Made by a program: the position numbers and the translations under genes. A stretch of DNA of 64,000 bases from Bog-756 sp963841885 (GTDB lineage Bacteria; Actinomycetota; Acidimicrobiia; Acidimicrobiales; RAAP-2): NCBI GenBank assembly GCA_963841885.1, contig CAWJEK010000019.1:62001-126000 (forward strand), given 5' to 3'. The notes beneath the pieces are model-generated. The model made no database searches. It was not told the origin of the DNA and saw only the letters and a list, made by a program, of their open reading frames with translations. Position 1 is the stretch's first letter. Every line of letters begins with the position of its first letter. Below are positions 38,350 through 47,555 of the stretch, one piece after another.

Positions 38350-39084
38350 TCAGGAGCGGTACTCGGGATTGTGGAAATCGAAGCGGGCGCCGGCGTCCCA
38401 TTCGCGTCGCTGGTTGCCGTACGCCGGGAACCCTCCCGCGTCCTTCAACATCCGGGCGAGGTGCAGGAGGTTCCAGGTCATGAACGTGGTGTTCCGATTC
38501 GTGAACTCGTTGTCGAGGCCGGCCCGGCTGCCATCGTCGAGGACGTCCCCGTAGCTCGGCCCGGGACCCGCCTCACCGATCCAGCCGGCGTCGGACTGCG
38601 GAGCGACGCTGTATCCGATGTGCTGCAAGCTGTAGAGGACGTTCGAGGCGCAGTGCTTGATCCCGTCTTCGTTCCCGGTGATCAGGCACCCTCCGACCCG
38701 GCCGTAGTACAGCCACTGCCCCTTGTCGTTCAGCTCGCCGGAGTGTGCGTACAGGCGCTCGATGATCTTCTTCGTCTCACTGCTGTTGTCCCCCAACCAG
38801 ATGGGGCCGGCGATGACGAGGATGTCCGCCGCCAGCACCCGCTCGAAGAGCTCGGGCCACGCGTCATCGGACCACCCGTGTTCGCGGATGTCCGGGTAGA
38901 CGCCGGTGGCGATGGCGTGGTCGACGGAACGGATCTGGTCGACCTGCACCCCGTGGGTGGACATGATCGAGGCGCTCACGTCGATCAGGAGCTGCGTGTG
39001 GCTGGGCCCGGGTGACCGGGTCAGCGTCGTGTTGATGAACATCGCCGACAGGTCGGAGACGTCGGGTGGGCGGTCGGTAGTCAT
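38350..39084 (-). CDS. flavodoxin-like NAD(P)H-dependent oxidoreductase
   Basis: The 244-residue protein starts at ATG 39084 (GGACGGAG ribosome-binding site). It has the FMN_red/WrbA-like fold: an N-terminal strand and phosphate loop (TRSPGPSHT), DILVIAGPIWLGDNSSETKKIIERL, and GGCLITGNEDGIKHC. It should bind FMN and reduce quinones or similar acceptors. It diverges from the aldehyde dehydrogenase gene. Confidence 0.85.
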   Translation of the reverse strand: MTTDRPPDVSDLSAMFINTTLTRSPGPSHTQLLIDVSASIMSTHGVQVDQIRSVDHAIATGVYPDIREHGWSDDAWPELFERVLAADILVIAGPIWLGDNSSETKKIIERLYAHSGELNDKGQWLYYGRVGGCLITGNEDGIKHCASNVLYSLQHIGYSVAPQSDAGWIGEAGPGPSYGDVLDDGSRAGLDNEFTNRNTTFMTWNLLHLARMLKDAGGFPAYGNQRREWDAGARFDFHNPEYRS

Positions 39085-39377
39085 GGTTCTCCGTCCTTTC
39101 GGTGCCCGGAGCGTTACAGACGGTCCGCCGCATCCGCCCCAGTATCGCCCCGGCACCGCCCCTTGTCGACGGCCGCTCCCCGACGGCCAGGAGCGCCGGC
39201 TCCGCCGCCGTCGGACGGGATCCACTGCCGCACCATCGTCGACGGACCGCCCCACCTTCTGACCTTTGCCCCTAGGCCGTACGCGCCGGTTTCCCTACCC
39301 TCCAATCAGACGCCGGCGACGGCGAGCCCCAGGGTTCGCGTACACGTCGGCCCATCGGAACGGACGAGGAGGTCACG

Positions 39378-40943
39378 GTGACCATCACCGAAGGTGTCGT
39401 GAAGGACGGGAAGACCGAGGACGGGGTGTTCGTGGCGCCGGGCCAGCCGGGAAGCCTGGTGGAGGTCGCCTCCCGCTATCAGAACTTCATCGGCGGCCGG
39501 TGGGTGCCGCCGGCCAAGGGCCAGTACATGCAGAACGTGTCGCCGGTGACCGGGCGCCCGTTCACCGAGGTGGCCCGGTCCACCGCGGAGGACGTGGAGC
39601 TGGCCCTCGACGCGGCCCACGCCGCCAAAGACGCCTGGGGGGAGTCGTCGCTGACCGAACGGGCCGCCGTCCTCAATGCGGTGGCCGACGCCATCGAGGC
39701 CAACCTGACCATGCTGGCGGTGGCCGAGAGCTGGGAGAACGGCAAGCCGGTGCGCGAGACGCTGGCCGCCGACATCCCCTTGGCCGTCGACCACTTCCGC
39801 TACTTCGCCGGGGCCACCCGGTCCCTCGAGGGTCGATCGACCGAGATCGACAAGGACACCGTGGCGTACCACTTCCACGAGCCCCTGGGCGTGGTGGGCC
39901 AGATCATCCCCTTCAACTTCCCACTGCTGATGGCGGCCTGGAAGATCGCCCCCGCCCTCGCCGCCGGCAACTGCACGGTGGTCAAGCCCGCCTCCCCCAC
40001 CCCCTGGTCCATCCTCAAGCTGGCCGAGGTCATCGGCGACATCGTCCCGCCCGGGGTCCTCAACATCGTGACCGGCCCCGGCGGGGAGATCGGCAAGGCA
40101 CTGGCCTCCAGCCCGCGCATCGCCAAGATCGGGTTCACCGGCGAGACCACGACGGGACGGCTGATCATGCAGTACGCCGCCGAGAACCTGATCCCGTCGA
40201 CCGTCGAGCTCGGCGGCAAGTCCCCCAACATCTTCTTCGCGGACGTGATGGACCAGGACGACCGGTTCCTCGACAAGGCGATCGAGGGCCTCGTGCTCTA
40301 CGCCTTCAACAAGGGTGAGGTCTGCACCTGCCCGTCGCGGGCCCTGGTCCAGGAGTCGGTGTTCGACCGCTTCATGGAACGTTGCCTCGACCGCATCGGT
40401 CGGATCACCCAGGGCAACCCCCTCGACCCCACTGTGATGATCGGAGCGCAGAACTCGGCCCAGCAGCTGGAGAAGATCACCGGCTACGTCGACATCGGCC
40501 TCCAGGAGGGTGCCGAGCTGCTCATCGGAGGGGAGCGCACGCCCCTCGGCGGCGAACTGGTGGACGGCTACTACTTCGAGCCGACCGTCCTGAAGGGCCA
40601 CAACGACATGCGGATCTTCCAGGAGGAGATCTTCGGGCCCGTGCTCGCCGTGACCACCTTCACCGACGAGGCGGACGCCATCCGGATCGCCAACGACACC
40701 CTGTACGGCCTGGGTGCCGGCGTGTGGACCCGGAACGGGAACCTCGCCTACCGCATGGGACGGGCGATCAAGGCCGGTCGGGTGTGGACGAACTGCTACC
40801 ACCTCTATCCGGCCGGTGCGGCATTCGGGGGCTACAAGATCTCGGGGGTGGGTCGGGAGAACCACCTCATGATGCTGGAGCACTACTCCCAGACCAAGAA
40901 CCTGCTCGTCAGCTACAGCGACGAACCGCTCGGATTCTTCTGA
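39378..40943 (+). CDS. aldehyde dehydrogenase
   Basis: The 521-residue NAD(P)-dependent enzyme of the AldB/ExaC type has catalytic Glu277 (VELGGKSP) and Cys316 (FNKGEVCTCPSR), plus the cofactor stretch FTGETTTG. This subtype oxidises acetaldehyde and similar short aldehydes. The GTG start at 39378 follows GAGGAGG. A DUF779 gene follows 19 bp later, a known companion of this subtype. Confidence 0.93.
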   Translation: MTITEGVVKDGKTEDGVFVAPGQPGSLVEVASRYQNFIGGRWVPPAKGQYMQNVSPVTGRPFTEVARSTAEDVELALDAAHAAKDAWGESSLTERAAVLNAVADAIEANLTMLAVAESWENGKPVRETLAADIPLAVDHFRYFAGATRSLEGRSTEIDKDTVAYHFHEPLGVVGQIIPFNFPLLMAAWKIAPALAAGNCTVVKPASPTPWSILKLAEVIGDIVPPGVLNIVTGPGGEIGKALASSPRIAKIGFTGETTTGRLIMQYAAENLIPSTVELGGKSPNIFFADVMDQDDRFLDKAIEGLVLYAFNKGEVCTCPSRALVQESVFDRFMERCLDRIGRITQGNPLDPTVMIGAQNSAQQLEKITGYVDIGLQEGAELLIGGERTPLGGELVDGYYFEPTVLKGHNDMRIFQEEIFGPVLAVTTFTDEADAIRIANDTLYGLGAGVWTRNGNLAYRMGRAIKAGRVWTNCYHLYPAGAAFGGYKISGVGRENHLMMLEHYSQTKNLLVSYSDEPLGFF

Positions 40944-40962
40944 CGGCCGGCGGGGTGCGGGC

Positions 40963-41373
40963 ATGAGCACCGTGGACGGCAGCGGCCCCGGTGGGCGGTC
41001 CACCGTGGCCCGCGTCGTCGCCACCGATGCCGCTCTCGAGGCGATCGACCGCATCACCGCCGAGCGCGGGCCGGTCCTGTTCTTCCAGTCGGGCGGCTGC
41101 TGCGACGGCAGTCTGCCCATCTGCTTCGGCGTGGGCGAGTTCACCATCGGCAGCCACGACGTCCGACTCGGCACGGTCGGCGGCAGCGACTTCTACATGG
41201 ACCACCGGCAGTTCGAGGCCTGGAAGCACACCCAACTCGTCCTCGATGTAGGGGTCGGCGAGCCCGAGGGCTTCTCGATCGCCGCCGGACCGGACGCCCA
41301 CTTCATCACCCGCTCCCGGGTCTTCTGCGAGGACGAGCTACGCAGGTTGGAGGCCACCGCGGACCCGTCGTGA
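40963..41373 (+). CDS. DUF779 protein
   Basis: The 136-residue protein carries the DUF779 hallmark FQSGGCCDGSLPICF, YMDHRQFEAWKHTQLVLDV and late SRVFCEDEL. The family almost always lies beside acetaldehyde-type aldehyde dehydrogenases, as here, but its function is unknown; the Cys cluster suggests metal binding or redox partnering. Confidence 0.88.
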   Translation: MSTVDGSGPGGRSTVARVVATDAALEAIDRITAERGPVLFFQSGGCCDGSLPICFGVGEFTIGSHDVRLGTVGGSDFYMDHRQFEAWKHTQLVLDVGVGEPEGFSIAAGPDAHFITRSRVFCEDELRRLEATADPS

Positions 41374-41508
41374 CCCCCACGTGGCGCCGGGTGGGCGCGG
41401 CACGCACCCCGGCCCCCCGGGTCCGCACCCCGGCGCCTACCCGGTGCACCGTCCCGGCGCCGTCGCCACTAGACCGGACGGCGGACGCGGGCCGGACAGG
41501 AGGGTCAC

Positions 41509-42549
41509 ATGGCGACGTCACCACTACCGAGCGCGCTGCCCATCATCCAGGCACCGATGGCCGGTGGGCCGTCGACTCCCGAACTGACGGCCGCCGTGGG
41601 GCGGTCCGGTGGGTTCGGGTTCCTGGCTGCCGGCTACCGCACCCCCGACCAGCTGCGGTCCTCCATCGAGGCCACCCGGCGACTGTCCGACGCCCCGTTC
41701 GGCGTCAACATCTTCCACCCGACCGCCCCCGCCGACCCGGCTTCGGTCCGCGCCTACGCCGATGTGATCCGACCCGAGTCGGAGCGCCTGGGTGTGCCAC
41801 TCGGCGAACCCCGATGGGACGAGGACGACTTCGCCGACAAGCTGGAGATCGTGGCCTCCGAGCGGGTCCCGATCGTGAGCTTCACCTTCGGCTGCCCCGG
41901 CGAGGAGGAGGTCGGCTCCCTGCACGCCGCCGGCTGCACGGTCGTCGTGACCGTCACCTCGGCCCCCGAGGCCCGGGTGGCGGAACGGGCCGGGGCCGAC
42001 CTGGTCGCCGTGCAGGGCACCGAGGCCGGCGGTCACCAGGGCTCCTTCCTCGACCACGAGCCGAACCGGATGCCCCTGGCCACCCTGCTCGAGGAGGTGG
42101 GCGGGTCGACGGACCTCCCCCGACTGGCCGGCGGCGGCATCATGACGGGTGGCCAGGCGGCCGATGCGCTGCGCGCCGGGGCCGTCGCCGTGCAGCTGGG
42201 AACGGCGTTCCTGGGCTGCGACGAGGCAGGTACGTCCGCCGTCCACCGCTACGCCCTGTCGGCAGGTGTCTACCCGGGGACGATGCTGACCCGGGCCTTC
42301 AGCGGACGTTGGGCGAGGGGTCTGGCCAACGAGTTCGCGGTGAACTACTCGGATGCCGCCCCGGACGCTTATCCCGAGATCCACCACCTCACCCGTCCGC
42401 TTCGGGCGGCGGCGGCCGAGGCCGGTGACCCGGGGGTGCCCAACCTGTGGGCCGGCGAGGGCTGGAGGTCGCTCACGACCGGGCCGGCGGCCGTCGTCGT
42501 GCGACGGCTCGCCACCGAACTGGCCGCCGCCCTCGGCGACGGCTCCTGA
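41509..42549 (+). CDS. nitronate monooxygenase
   Basis: This is a 346-residue FMN TIM-barrel enzyme of the 2-nitropropane dioxygenase family. It has IIQAPMAGG at the N-terminus, VQGTEAGGHQGS (flavin and active-site His loop) and LAGGGIMTGGQAADALRAGAVAVQLGTAFL for phosphate binding. It oxidises alkyl nitronates, possibly to detoxify propionate 3-nitronate. Start ATG 41509 follows AGGAGG. Confidence 0.9.
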   Translation: MATSPLPSALPIIQAPMAGGPSTPELTAAVGRSGGFGFLAAGYRTPDQLRSSIEATRRLSDAPFGVNIFHPTAPADPASVRAYADVIRPESERLGVPLGEPRWDEDDFADKLEIVASERVPIVSFTFGCPGEEEVGSLHAAGCTVVVTVTSAPEARVAERAGADLVAVQGTEAGGHQGSFLDHEPNRMPLATLLEEVGGSTDLPRLAGGGIMTGGQAADALRAGAVAVQLGTAFLGCDEAGTSAVHRYALSAGVYPGTMLTRAFSGRWARGLANEFAVNYSDAAPDAYPEIHHLTRPLRAAAAEAGDPGVPNLWAGEGWRSLTTGPAAVVVRRLATELAAALGDGS

Positions 42550-42595
42550 GCGACGACGCCCCGGGTCGCCCCGGGATCGCCGGACGTCGGAGGGG

Positions 42596-44341
42596 TCAGG
42601 CGCCCACGCCGTCGAGGGGAGCCGTCGGGCTGACGGCGGTCTCGGACGGCGCGTCGCCGAAGTCGTAGACGCGGCCGTCCGCCGCCGTCAGCCAGTAACC
42701 GCCCCCGTCCGACGTTGGCTCGATCCCGACGATCGACGTCGCCCCGCCGAGGCCCGGTCCCGAACCCAGGTAGGCGGCGTCACCGAAGGCGAAGACACCG
42801 CCGTCGGCGGCCACCAGCCAATAGCCGTCACCCGACGGGGTCGGGGCGATGCCGACGACGGGCTGGTTCGGGATGATGCCCAGGCCCGGGAGCGAACCGA
42901 GGAAGGGCGCGCCGCCGAAGGCGTAGACGCCACCGTCCGCCCCCACCAACCAGTATCCGGTGCCCGAGGGGTTGGTGGCGATGCCGGTCACCGGGCGGGC
43001 CGGGACGATGCCCAGACCCGGGAGCGAGCCGAGGAATGGCGCGCCGCCGAAGGCGTACACGCCGCCGTCGGCGCCCGCCATCTCGTACCCGGCAGCCGTG
43101 GTGGCGATGCCGGTCACCGGGCGGGCCGGCGTGATCCCCGAGCCCGGGAGCGAGCCGAAGTAGGACCCCGCACCGAAGGTGAAGACACCGCCGTCGCTAC
43201 CGGCCAGGTCGTAGCCGTTGGACACCGAGGACATGCCGACGACCGGGCTGGCGGGATGGATGCCGAGGCTGGTGAGGGATCCGTACAGCGGGACTCCCCC
43301 GTAGCCGTAGACGTCACCGTCGGTGCCGACGGCATGGAAGCCGCCACCCCCGAGCGAGACCGAGTCGACCTCCCCGGGGTTGAGCACGGTCCACCAGACA
43401 CTGTCCCCGGGACCGGCGGTGATGCCGCCGCCCTCGCCGGTGATGGTGCCCTCGTTGGTGATCACCCCGGCCGTGGTGATCCGCTGCAGCGGGTTGCCCG
43501 ACACCTCCCCGGCCAGCCACAGGGCGCCGTCGGGTCCCGACGTGATGTTGCCGCCGAAACCCGCCGGGTCGAGGAACTCGGTCACCGCCCCCGCCGTGGT
43601 GATGCGGTCGATGGTGCCCTGGTCGTCGGCCGTCCACAGGGCGCCGTCGGGCCCCGACGTGATGCGGCCCGGTGCCACGCCGTTGTTCGGCCCGGTCTTC
43701 GGGATGGTCACGTAGGTGACGACGCCGGTCGTGGTGAGCCGGCCGACGCGACTGTTGGCCGGGTCGGTGAACCACAGCGCCCCGTCGGAGCCGGTGGTGA
43801 TGTCCTCGGCGCCGCGCCCGCCGCCGGGGATGGCGAATTCGCTGATCACCCCGGAGGTGGTGATCCGGCCGATGCGCCGCGCCCCGGCCTCGGTGAACCA
43901 CAGTGCCCCGTCGGGTCCGGCGGTGATGAACTGCGGCTCGCTGCCCGGGTTGGGAAGCGGGAACTCGGTGACCACCCCGGCGGTGGTGATCCGGGCGATC
44001 TTGTTGGCCTGGAACTCGGTGAACCACAGCGCCCCGTCGGAGCCGGCGGCGATGCCGCCCGAGTCGGCGTTGACGGTCGGGATGGGGAAGTCGGTGACGA
44101 CCCCGGCGGGGGTGATCCGGCCGACGTCCGCCCGGTAGGAGTAGGTGAACCAGAGGTTGCCGTCCGACCCTTCGGCGATGGAGTTGGGCTGGACGCTCTG
44201 GTCGACCACCGGCAGCGGGTGCCGGACGATGGTCACGGCGGCGCCCGCCGTCCCGGGCGCGGAGACCGCCACCGCCAGCGGTGCCCCCAAGGCGGTGACC
44301 GCCAGCGCCGCGATGATCGTCTTCCGGCCAGGTACTCGCAT
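42596..44341 (-). CDS. exported two-part propeller protein (Vgb-like plus GYWLVGADGG repeats)
   Basis: The 581-residue product starts at ATG 44341 with a signal peptide (RKTIIAALAVTALGAPLAVAV). The first 320 residues consist of about seven repeats of the type GSDGALWFTE...RITTAGVVTEF, as in virginiamycin B lyase-like propellers. The remainder has about six repeats of the type GYWLVGADGGVYAFGGAPFLGS, about 42-44 residues each. Without the lyase active-site context, streptogramin cleavage is not supported; an extracellular binding role is more likely. Confidence 0.8.
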   Translation of the reverse strand: MRVPGRKTIIAALAVTALGAPLAVAVSAPGTAGAAVTIVRHPLPVVDQSVQPNSIAEGSDGNLWFTYSYRADVGRITPAGVVTDFPIPTVNADSGGIAAGSDGALWFTEFQANKIARITTAGVVTEFPLPNPGSEPQFITAGPDGALWFTEAGARRIGRITTSGVISEFAIPGGGRGAEDITTGSDGALWFTDPANSRVGRLTTTGVVTYVTIPKTGPNNGVAPGRITSGPDGALWTADDQGTIDRITTAGAVTEFLDPAGFGGNITSGPDGALWLAGEVSGNPLQRITTAGVITNEGTITGEGGGITAGPGDSVWWTVLNPGEVDSVSLGGGGFHAVGTDGDVYGYGGVPLYGSLTSLGIHPASPVVGMSSVSNGYDLAGSDGGVFTFGAGSYFGSLPGSGITPARPVTGIATTAAGYEMAGADGGVYAFGGAPFLGSLPGLGIVPARPVTGIATNPSGTGYWLVGADGGVYAFGGAPFLGSLPGLGIIPNQPVVGIAPTPSGDGYWLVAADGGVFAFGDAAYLGSGPGLGGATSIVGIEPTSDGGGYWLTAADGRVYDFGDAPSETAVSPTAPLDGVGA

Positions 44342-44446
44342 GGGCCCGTCCCCCAGTCTCGGTGGCCCGGCGCTCACATACCGGGCGATCCAGGGAGACG
44401 TTAGCCAACCGGGGTGGCGGGTGCCCGGGTGACCCGCGACGTCAGA

Positions 44447-44902
44447 TCAGCTGACGAGGACGTCGGGTCGCTCCAGCCCCTCGGCCTCGCACAGCGCGTA
44501 ATACGCCTCGAGCGCGCCGGGGCCGTCGAACACGCTCTCGATGGAACCGTCGTCGGCCAGGTTCAGGTTCACGCCGTACATCTGGAACCAGACCTGCGTG
44601 TCGTCCTCGATGCACTCGAGGGTGTGCACCGACCCGGCCGGCTCGAACAGGAACGACCCGGCCCGGTTGACGTAGTCGTACTCGCGGTACTTCCACGCCC
44701 CGGACATGGTGTAGCCGTAGACAGGACCGGTGTGTCGGTGCGTCTGGACGGCGTAGCCCTTCTGGAAGATGTTCTCCACGATCCACAGGCCCTCGGCCAC
44801 GTCCACCTGGATCACCTTCAACTTGTTGCCTCCGCCGATCTCGACGAAGGGGAGGTCGGCGGCTCCGCGGTGCTCGGCGGGAGGGGCAGTGGCGATACTC
44901 AT
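44447..44902 (-). CDS. cupin-domain dioxygenase-like protein
   Basis: The 151-residue protein starts at ATG 44902 with an AGGAGA ribosome-binding site. The cupin core shows THRHTGPVYGYTMSGAWKY and AGSVHTLE, giving a His-rich metal site as in 2,4'-dihydroxyacetophenone dioxygenase and acetylacetone-cleaving relatives. The exact substrate is unknown. It lies downstream of the SRPBCC gene on the same strand. Confidence 0.78.
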   Translation of the reverse strand: MSIATAPPAEHRGAADLPFVEIGGGNKLKVIQVDVAEGLWIVENIFQKGYAVQTHRHTGPVYGYTMSGAWKYREYDYVNRAGSFLFEPAGSVHTLECIEDDTQVWFQMYGVNLNLADDGSIESVFDGPGALEAYYALCEAEGLERPDVLVS

Positions 44903-45115
44903 GTCGTCTCCTGGGGTCCGTCGGACGGCTGCGCCACGGACCTCTCGTCGGCGGCGCCCGTTCGGGTTGAGGACATCCACAGTGGCACAGGTCACCCGCC
45001 GTATCCACGGACACGTCGGACGAGGCCAGCCGAGACCCCGACGGCCGAGCCTGCGGTGTCTCCCGACGGTTGGCGAGGCACCCTCCGCCGAACGCCCACC
45101 GGTCCGGTTCGGGGC

Positions 45116-45583
45116 CTACGCCCCGGCGGCGTCCAGATGCTTGGCGAGCGACTCCAGGAGGGCGCGGGTCCCCTCCTCGCGCTGGGCGACCGTGTCCAGG
45201 CCGTCGAGGAACACGCCCTGTTCGGTGAGGACCAGGCGGGTGCCCGGCGACTCGCCGCGGAACTCGATGGTGGCGACGGAAACGGACATCCGGTCGTCGC
45301 CGGCATACATCTCGTAGGTGTAGACGATCCGTCGACCGGGGACGATGTCGCTGAACCTGGCGTCGTAGGTGTAGACGAGGCCGCCGGGTGGCCCACCCCG
45401 GTTGACCTCGCGCCCTCCGACCCGGAAATCGAGCTCGTAACCGGCGTCGAGGGCCTCGGCGGACCCGGCGAACCAACGGGCCTTGAGCGCCGGCTCCGAC
45501 CAGGCCTCGAACACCCGGTCGACGGGCACGTCGTAGACCCGCTGGATGACGAAGGTGTCGTGGGAGACGGTCGGTTCGGTCAT
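45116..45583 (-). CDS. SRPBCC/AHSA1-type ligand-binding protein
   Basis: This 155-residue protein of the START-like AHSA1 fold begins with QRVYDVPVDRVFEAWSEPALKARWF and ends with the helix EEGTRALLESLAKHLDAA. Such proteins bind hydrophobic ligands. The ATG at 45583 has a GGAGGAG ribosome-binding site and a strong promoter directly upstream. Confidence 0.88.
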   Translation of the reverse strand: MTEPTVSHDTFVIQRVYDVPVDRVFEAWSEPALKARWFAGSAEALDAGYELDFRVGGREVNRGGPPGGLVYTYDARFSDIVPGRRIVYTYEMYAGDDRMSVSVATIEFRGESPGTRLVLTEQGVFLDGLDTVAQREEGTRALLESLAKHLDAAGA

Positions 45584-45613
45584 GGCTCCTCCGTTCGGTC
45601 AAGCATCGACTTG

Positions 45614-45643
45614 ACTATACGGAGGACCATCGCCAATGGTCAA
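45614..45643 (-). promoter_or_regulatory. sigma-70-type promoter of the SRPBCC gene
   Basis: Minus-strand TTGACC (-35, 45638-45643) and TATAGT (-10, 45614-45619) with an 18-bp spacer, ending 31 bp before the start codon. TTGACC/TCAAG half-sites recur on both sides (45611 and 45598), possibly a regulator site. Confidence 0.6.
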
Positions 45644-45652
45644 GTACCTACT

Positions 45653-47005
45653 TTAGTCTTGCGGGCCTCCGGGGCCGGCGCTGGATCTCCCCCCGACCGC
45701 CCGGGGGAGGTCCGGAGGTACGGCTCGTCGCAGGATCCCGTCGGCGCTCCGGCGGATGGCCGGGACGTCGTTCTCTGCCTGGAACGTCGGGTTGCCGTTC
45801 GTGGCCATGTCCACCACGGGTCCGAGACCGAGGCCGACCCCGCTGCCGTAGAAGGGCGCGCTGCCGTAGTTGAAGAGACCTCCGTCCACGGCCGAGAACC
45901 AGTAGCCATGACCATCGGGCATGGCCGCCATGGCCACGATCGGCTGGTTGAGGTGGATGTTGCCGGCCGAGCCGTAGAAGCCGGCGTCGCCGTAGGCGAA
46001 GACGCCGCCGTCCGAGGCCACCAGCCAGTAGCCCCTGCCGTCAGGGGTGGCGGCCATGCCGACGATCGGCTGGTTGAGCCGGATGTTGCCGGCCGAGCCG
46101 TAGAAACCGGCGTCGCCGTAGGAGAAGACGCCGCCGTCCGAGGCCACCAGCCAGTACCCCTTACCGTCTGGGGTAGTGGCCATGCCGACGATCGGCTGGT
46201 TGAGCCGGATGTTGCCGGCCGAGCCGTAGAAACCGGCATCGCCGTAGGAGAAGATGCCGCCGTCCGAGGCCACCAGCCAGTAGCCGCCGGCGTCGGGAGC
46301 CCTCGACATGCCCACGATCGGCTGGTTCAGGTGGATGTTGCCCGCCGAGCCGAAGAAGTTGGCGTCGCCGTAGGAGAAGATGCCGCCGTCGGCGGCCACC
46401 AGCCAGTAGCCGCCGTTGTCCCCGCTCGGCGTGATGGCGACGATCGGTGCGTTGAGGGTCAGGTTCCCCGCACCGCCGAAGTACGGCGCGTCGCCCGCGT
46501 GGGCGACGTCACCGTACCGGTCGACCTGGTAGTAACCGATGGCACCCGTTCCCTCCAATTGCACCGTGGTGGGCGTGGCGTCCGCCGTCCCCTGGATGTC
46601 CAACGTGGCCGAGCGGTCCCCCAGAGCCCCGGGGTAGAAGTAGATGTAGACCGCACACGAGGTGCCCGGGGCCAGGACGACGGTGGTGCTGGTGCCGGGA
46701 CAGGTCGGGTCCGTGGCCCACTCGTAGTCGTCGGCCCCGACTCCGTCGATAGTGAATCCGGATTCGGGGATCGTGTCGGTGGCGGTGCCGTTGTTGGTCA
46801 GGGTGACGGTGCCGGGCCCGTTGTACATCCCGAGCGGTGGGGAACCCATGTCGAGGGAGGTGGGTTGCGCCGTCAGTCCGGACGTCGGATCGGCGCCCGC
46901 AGCACCCGCGGTATCGACGGTCACGACGACCGACGCCGCCACCAGCAATCCGACCAGAGCCATAGCGACCAGCCGACCCGTCGCGTGGGTTCGTGCCACC
47001 GTCAT
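45653..47005 (-). CDS. exported protein with GYWLVASDGG repeats
   Basis: The 450-residue product starts at ATG 47005 and has a signal peptide (LVAMALVGLLVAASVVV). Residues about 40-155 form an Ig-like/ASPM-type domain with one Cys pair. They are followed by about six 42-residue repeats (GGYWLVASDGGIFSYGDAGFYGSAGNIRLNQPIVGM). At DNA level the repeat period is exactly 126 bp (units near 45961, 46087, 46213, 46339), so the array is prone to slippage. It shares this repeat type with the gene at 42596. Confidence 0.78.
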   Translation of the reverse strand: MTVARTHATGRLVAMALVGLLVAASVVVTVDTAGAAGADPTSGLTAQPTSLDMGSPPLGMYNGPGTVTLTNNGTATDTIPESGFTIDGVGADDYEWATDPTCPGTSTTVVLAPGTSCAVYIYFYPGALGDRSATLDIQGTADATPTTVQLEGTGAIGYYQVDRYGDVAHAGDAPYFGGAGNLTLNAPIVAITPSGDNGGYWLVAADGGIFSYGDANFFGSAGNIHLNQPIVGMSRAPDAGGYWLVASDGGIFSYGDAGFYGSAGNIRLNQPIVGMATTPDGKGYWLVASDGGVFSYGDAGFYGSAGNIRLNQPIVGMAATPDGRGYWLVASDGGVFAYGDAGFYGSAGNIHLNQPIVAMAAMPDGHGYWFSAVDGGLFNYGSAPFYGSGVGLGLGPVVDMATNGNPTFQAENDVPAIRRSADGILRRAVPPDLPRAVGGRSSAGPGGPQD

Positions 47006-47324
47006 ACCGCCGATCTCCGGCGGCCTCTCCACCGATCAGGCGCATGGTAGTAGGGCACCGGTCGGGAGTCCGGTGATGGGCCGGTCTCCACGGACAACGC
47101 GGTCGGGGCGGGGCGACCGGTCAGAAGCCGCCGGCGTACCAGGCGCCGTCCTGTTCCACCGCGGCGGCCACGAAAGGGGTCGCGTGCGGGCTGGTCGGAT
47201 CGCTCGCCGTAGCGAACGCCGCCCGAACTTGACCCCGCACCCCGACTGCGGCTCACTCTGGGGGCGCCGTCAGCACGGGCGTCCCGAGCCGGCCCGATCA
47301 TCTACATTTCGTCTACAATTGGCG
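47006..47324. other. intergenic region upstream of toxin-antitoxin pair
   Basis: This 319-bp divergent region ends in the antitoxin promoter. Its minus strand keeps a short open frame at about 47122-47245 that reads like a protein C-terminus (ATPFVAAAVEQDGAWYAGGF, stop), possibly a gene remnant. Nothing else was recognised. Confidence 0.35.
47301..47319 (+). promoter_or_regulatory. antitoxin operator and leaderless promoter
   Basis: Two direct TCTACA repeats (47301-47306 and 47312-47317) are 11 bp apart, one helical turn. The second overlaps a -10 hexamer TACAAT (47314-47319), placing the transcription start at or next to the ATG at 47325, which has no ribosome-binding site. Confidence 0.55.
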
Positions 47325-47555
47325 ATGGCCACCAACAACACGACAACGGTGCGGGTGAGACGCCCGGACTCGGAGCGTCTGTCCGCTCTCGCGAAGAGTC
47401 GTCGGACGACGGTGGTGGAGATTGTCCACACCGCCCTCGATGCCCTCGAACGTCAAGAGTTCATGCGCGGCCTGAACGAAGATCACCAGGATCTCGATTC
47501 CGCCGGACGTGAGGCGCTGTTCGCCGAACAGGCGGAGTGGGACCCGCTCGTTTGA
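47325..47555 (+). CDS. mazE: antitoxin, ribbon-helix-helix type (MazE-like)
   Basis: The 76-residue protein has an N-terminal ribbon-helix-helix (TTVRVRRPDSERLSALAKS, TVVEIVHTALDALE) for DNA binding and an acidic C-terminal tail likely to wrap the toxin. It overlaps the toxin gene by TTGA. It is expected to repress its own promoter through the TCTACA repeats. Confidence 0.82.
   Translation: MATNNTTTVRVRRPDSERLSALAKSRRTTVVEIVHTALDALERQEFMRGLNEDHQDLDSAGREALFAEQAEWDPLV

Noticed and set aside
39306..41174. 622-residue open frame opposite aldehyde dehydrogenase
   Set aside because: No start context or recognisable domain; it mirrors the codon structure of the plus-strand dehydrogenase and DUF779 gene.
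42596..44341. Virginiamycin B lyase (streptogramin resistance)
   Set aside because: Only the propeller repeat pattern matches; the protein is exported, carries an unrelated second repeat array and lacks evidence of the active-site histidine context.
45950..46400. CRISPR array suggested by regular repeats
   Set aside because: The 126-bp units are coding repeats without spacers and lie inside an exported-protein gene; no cas genes are present.
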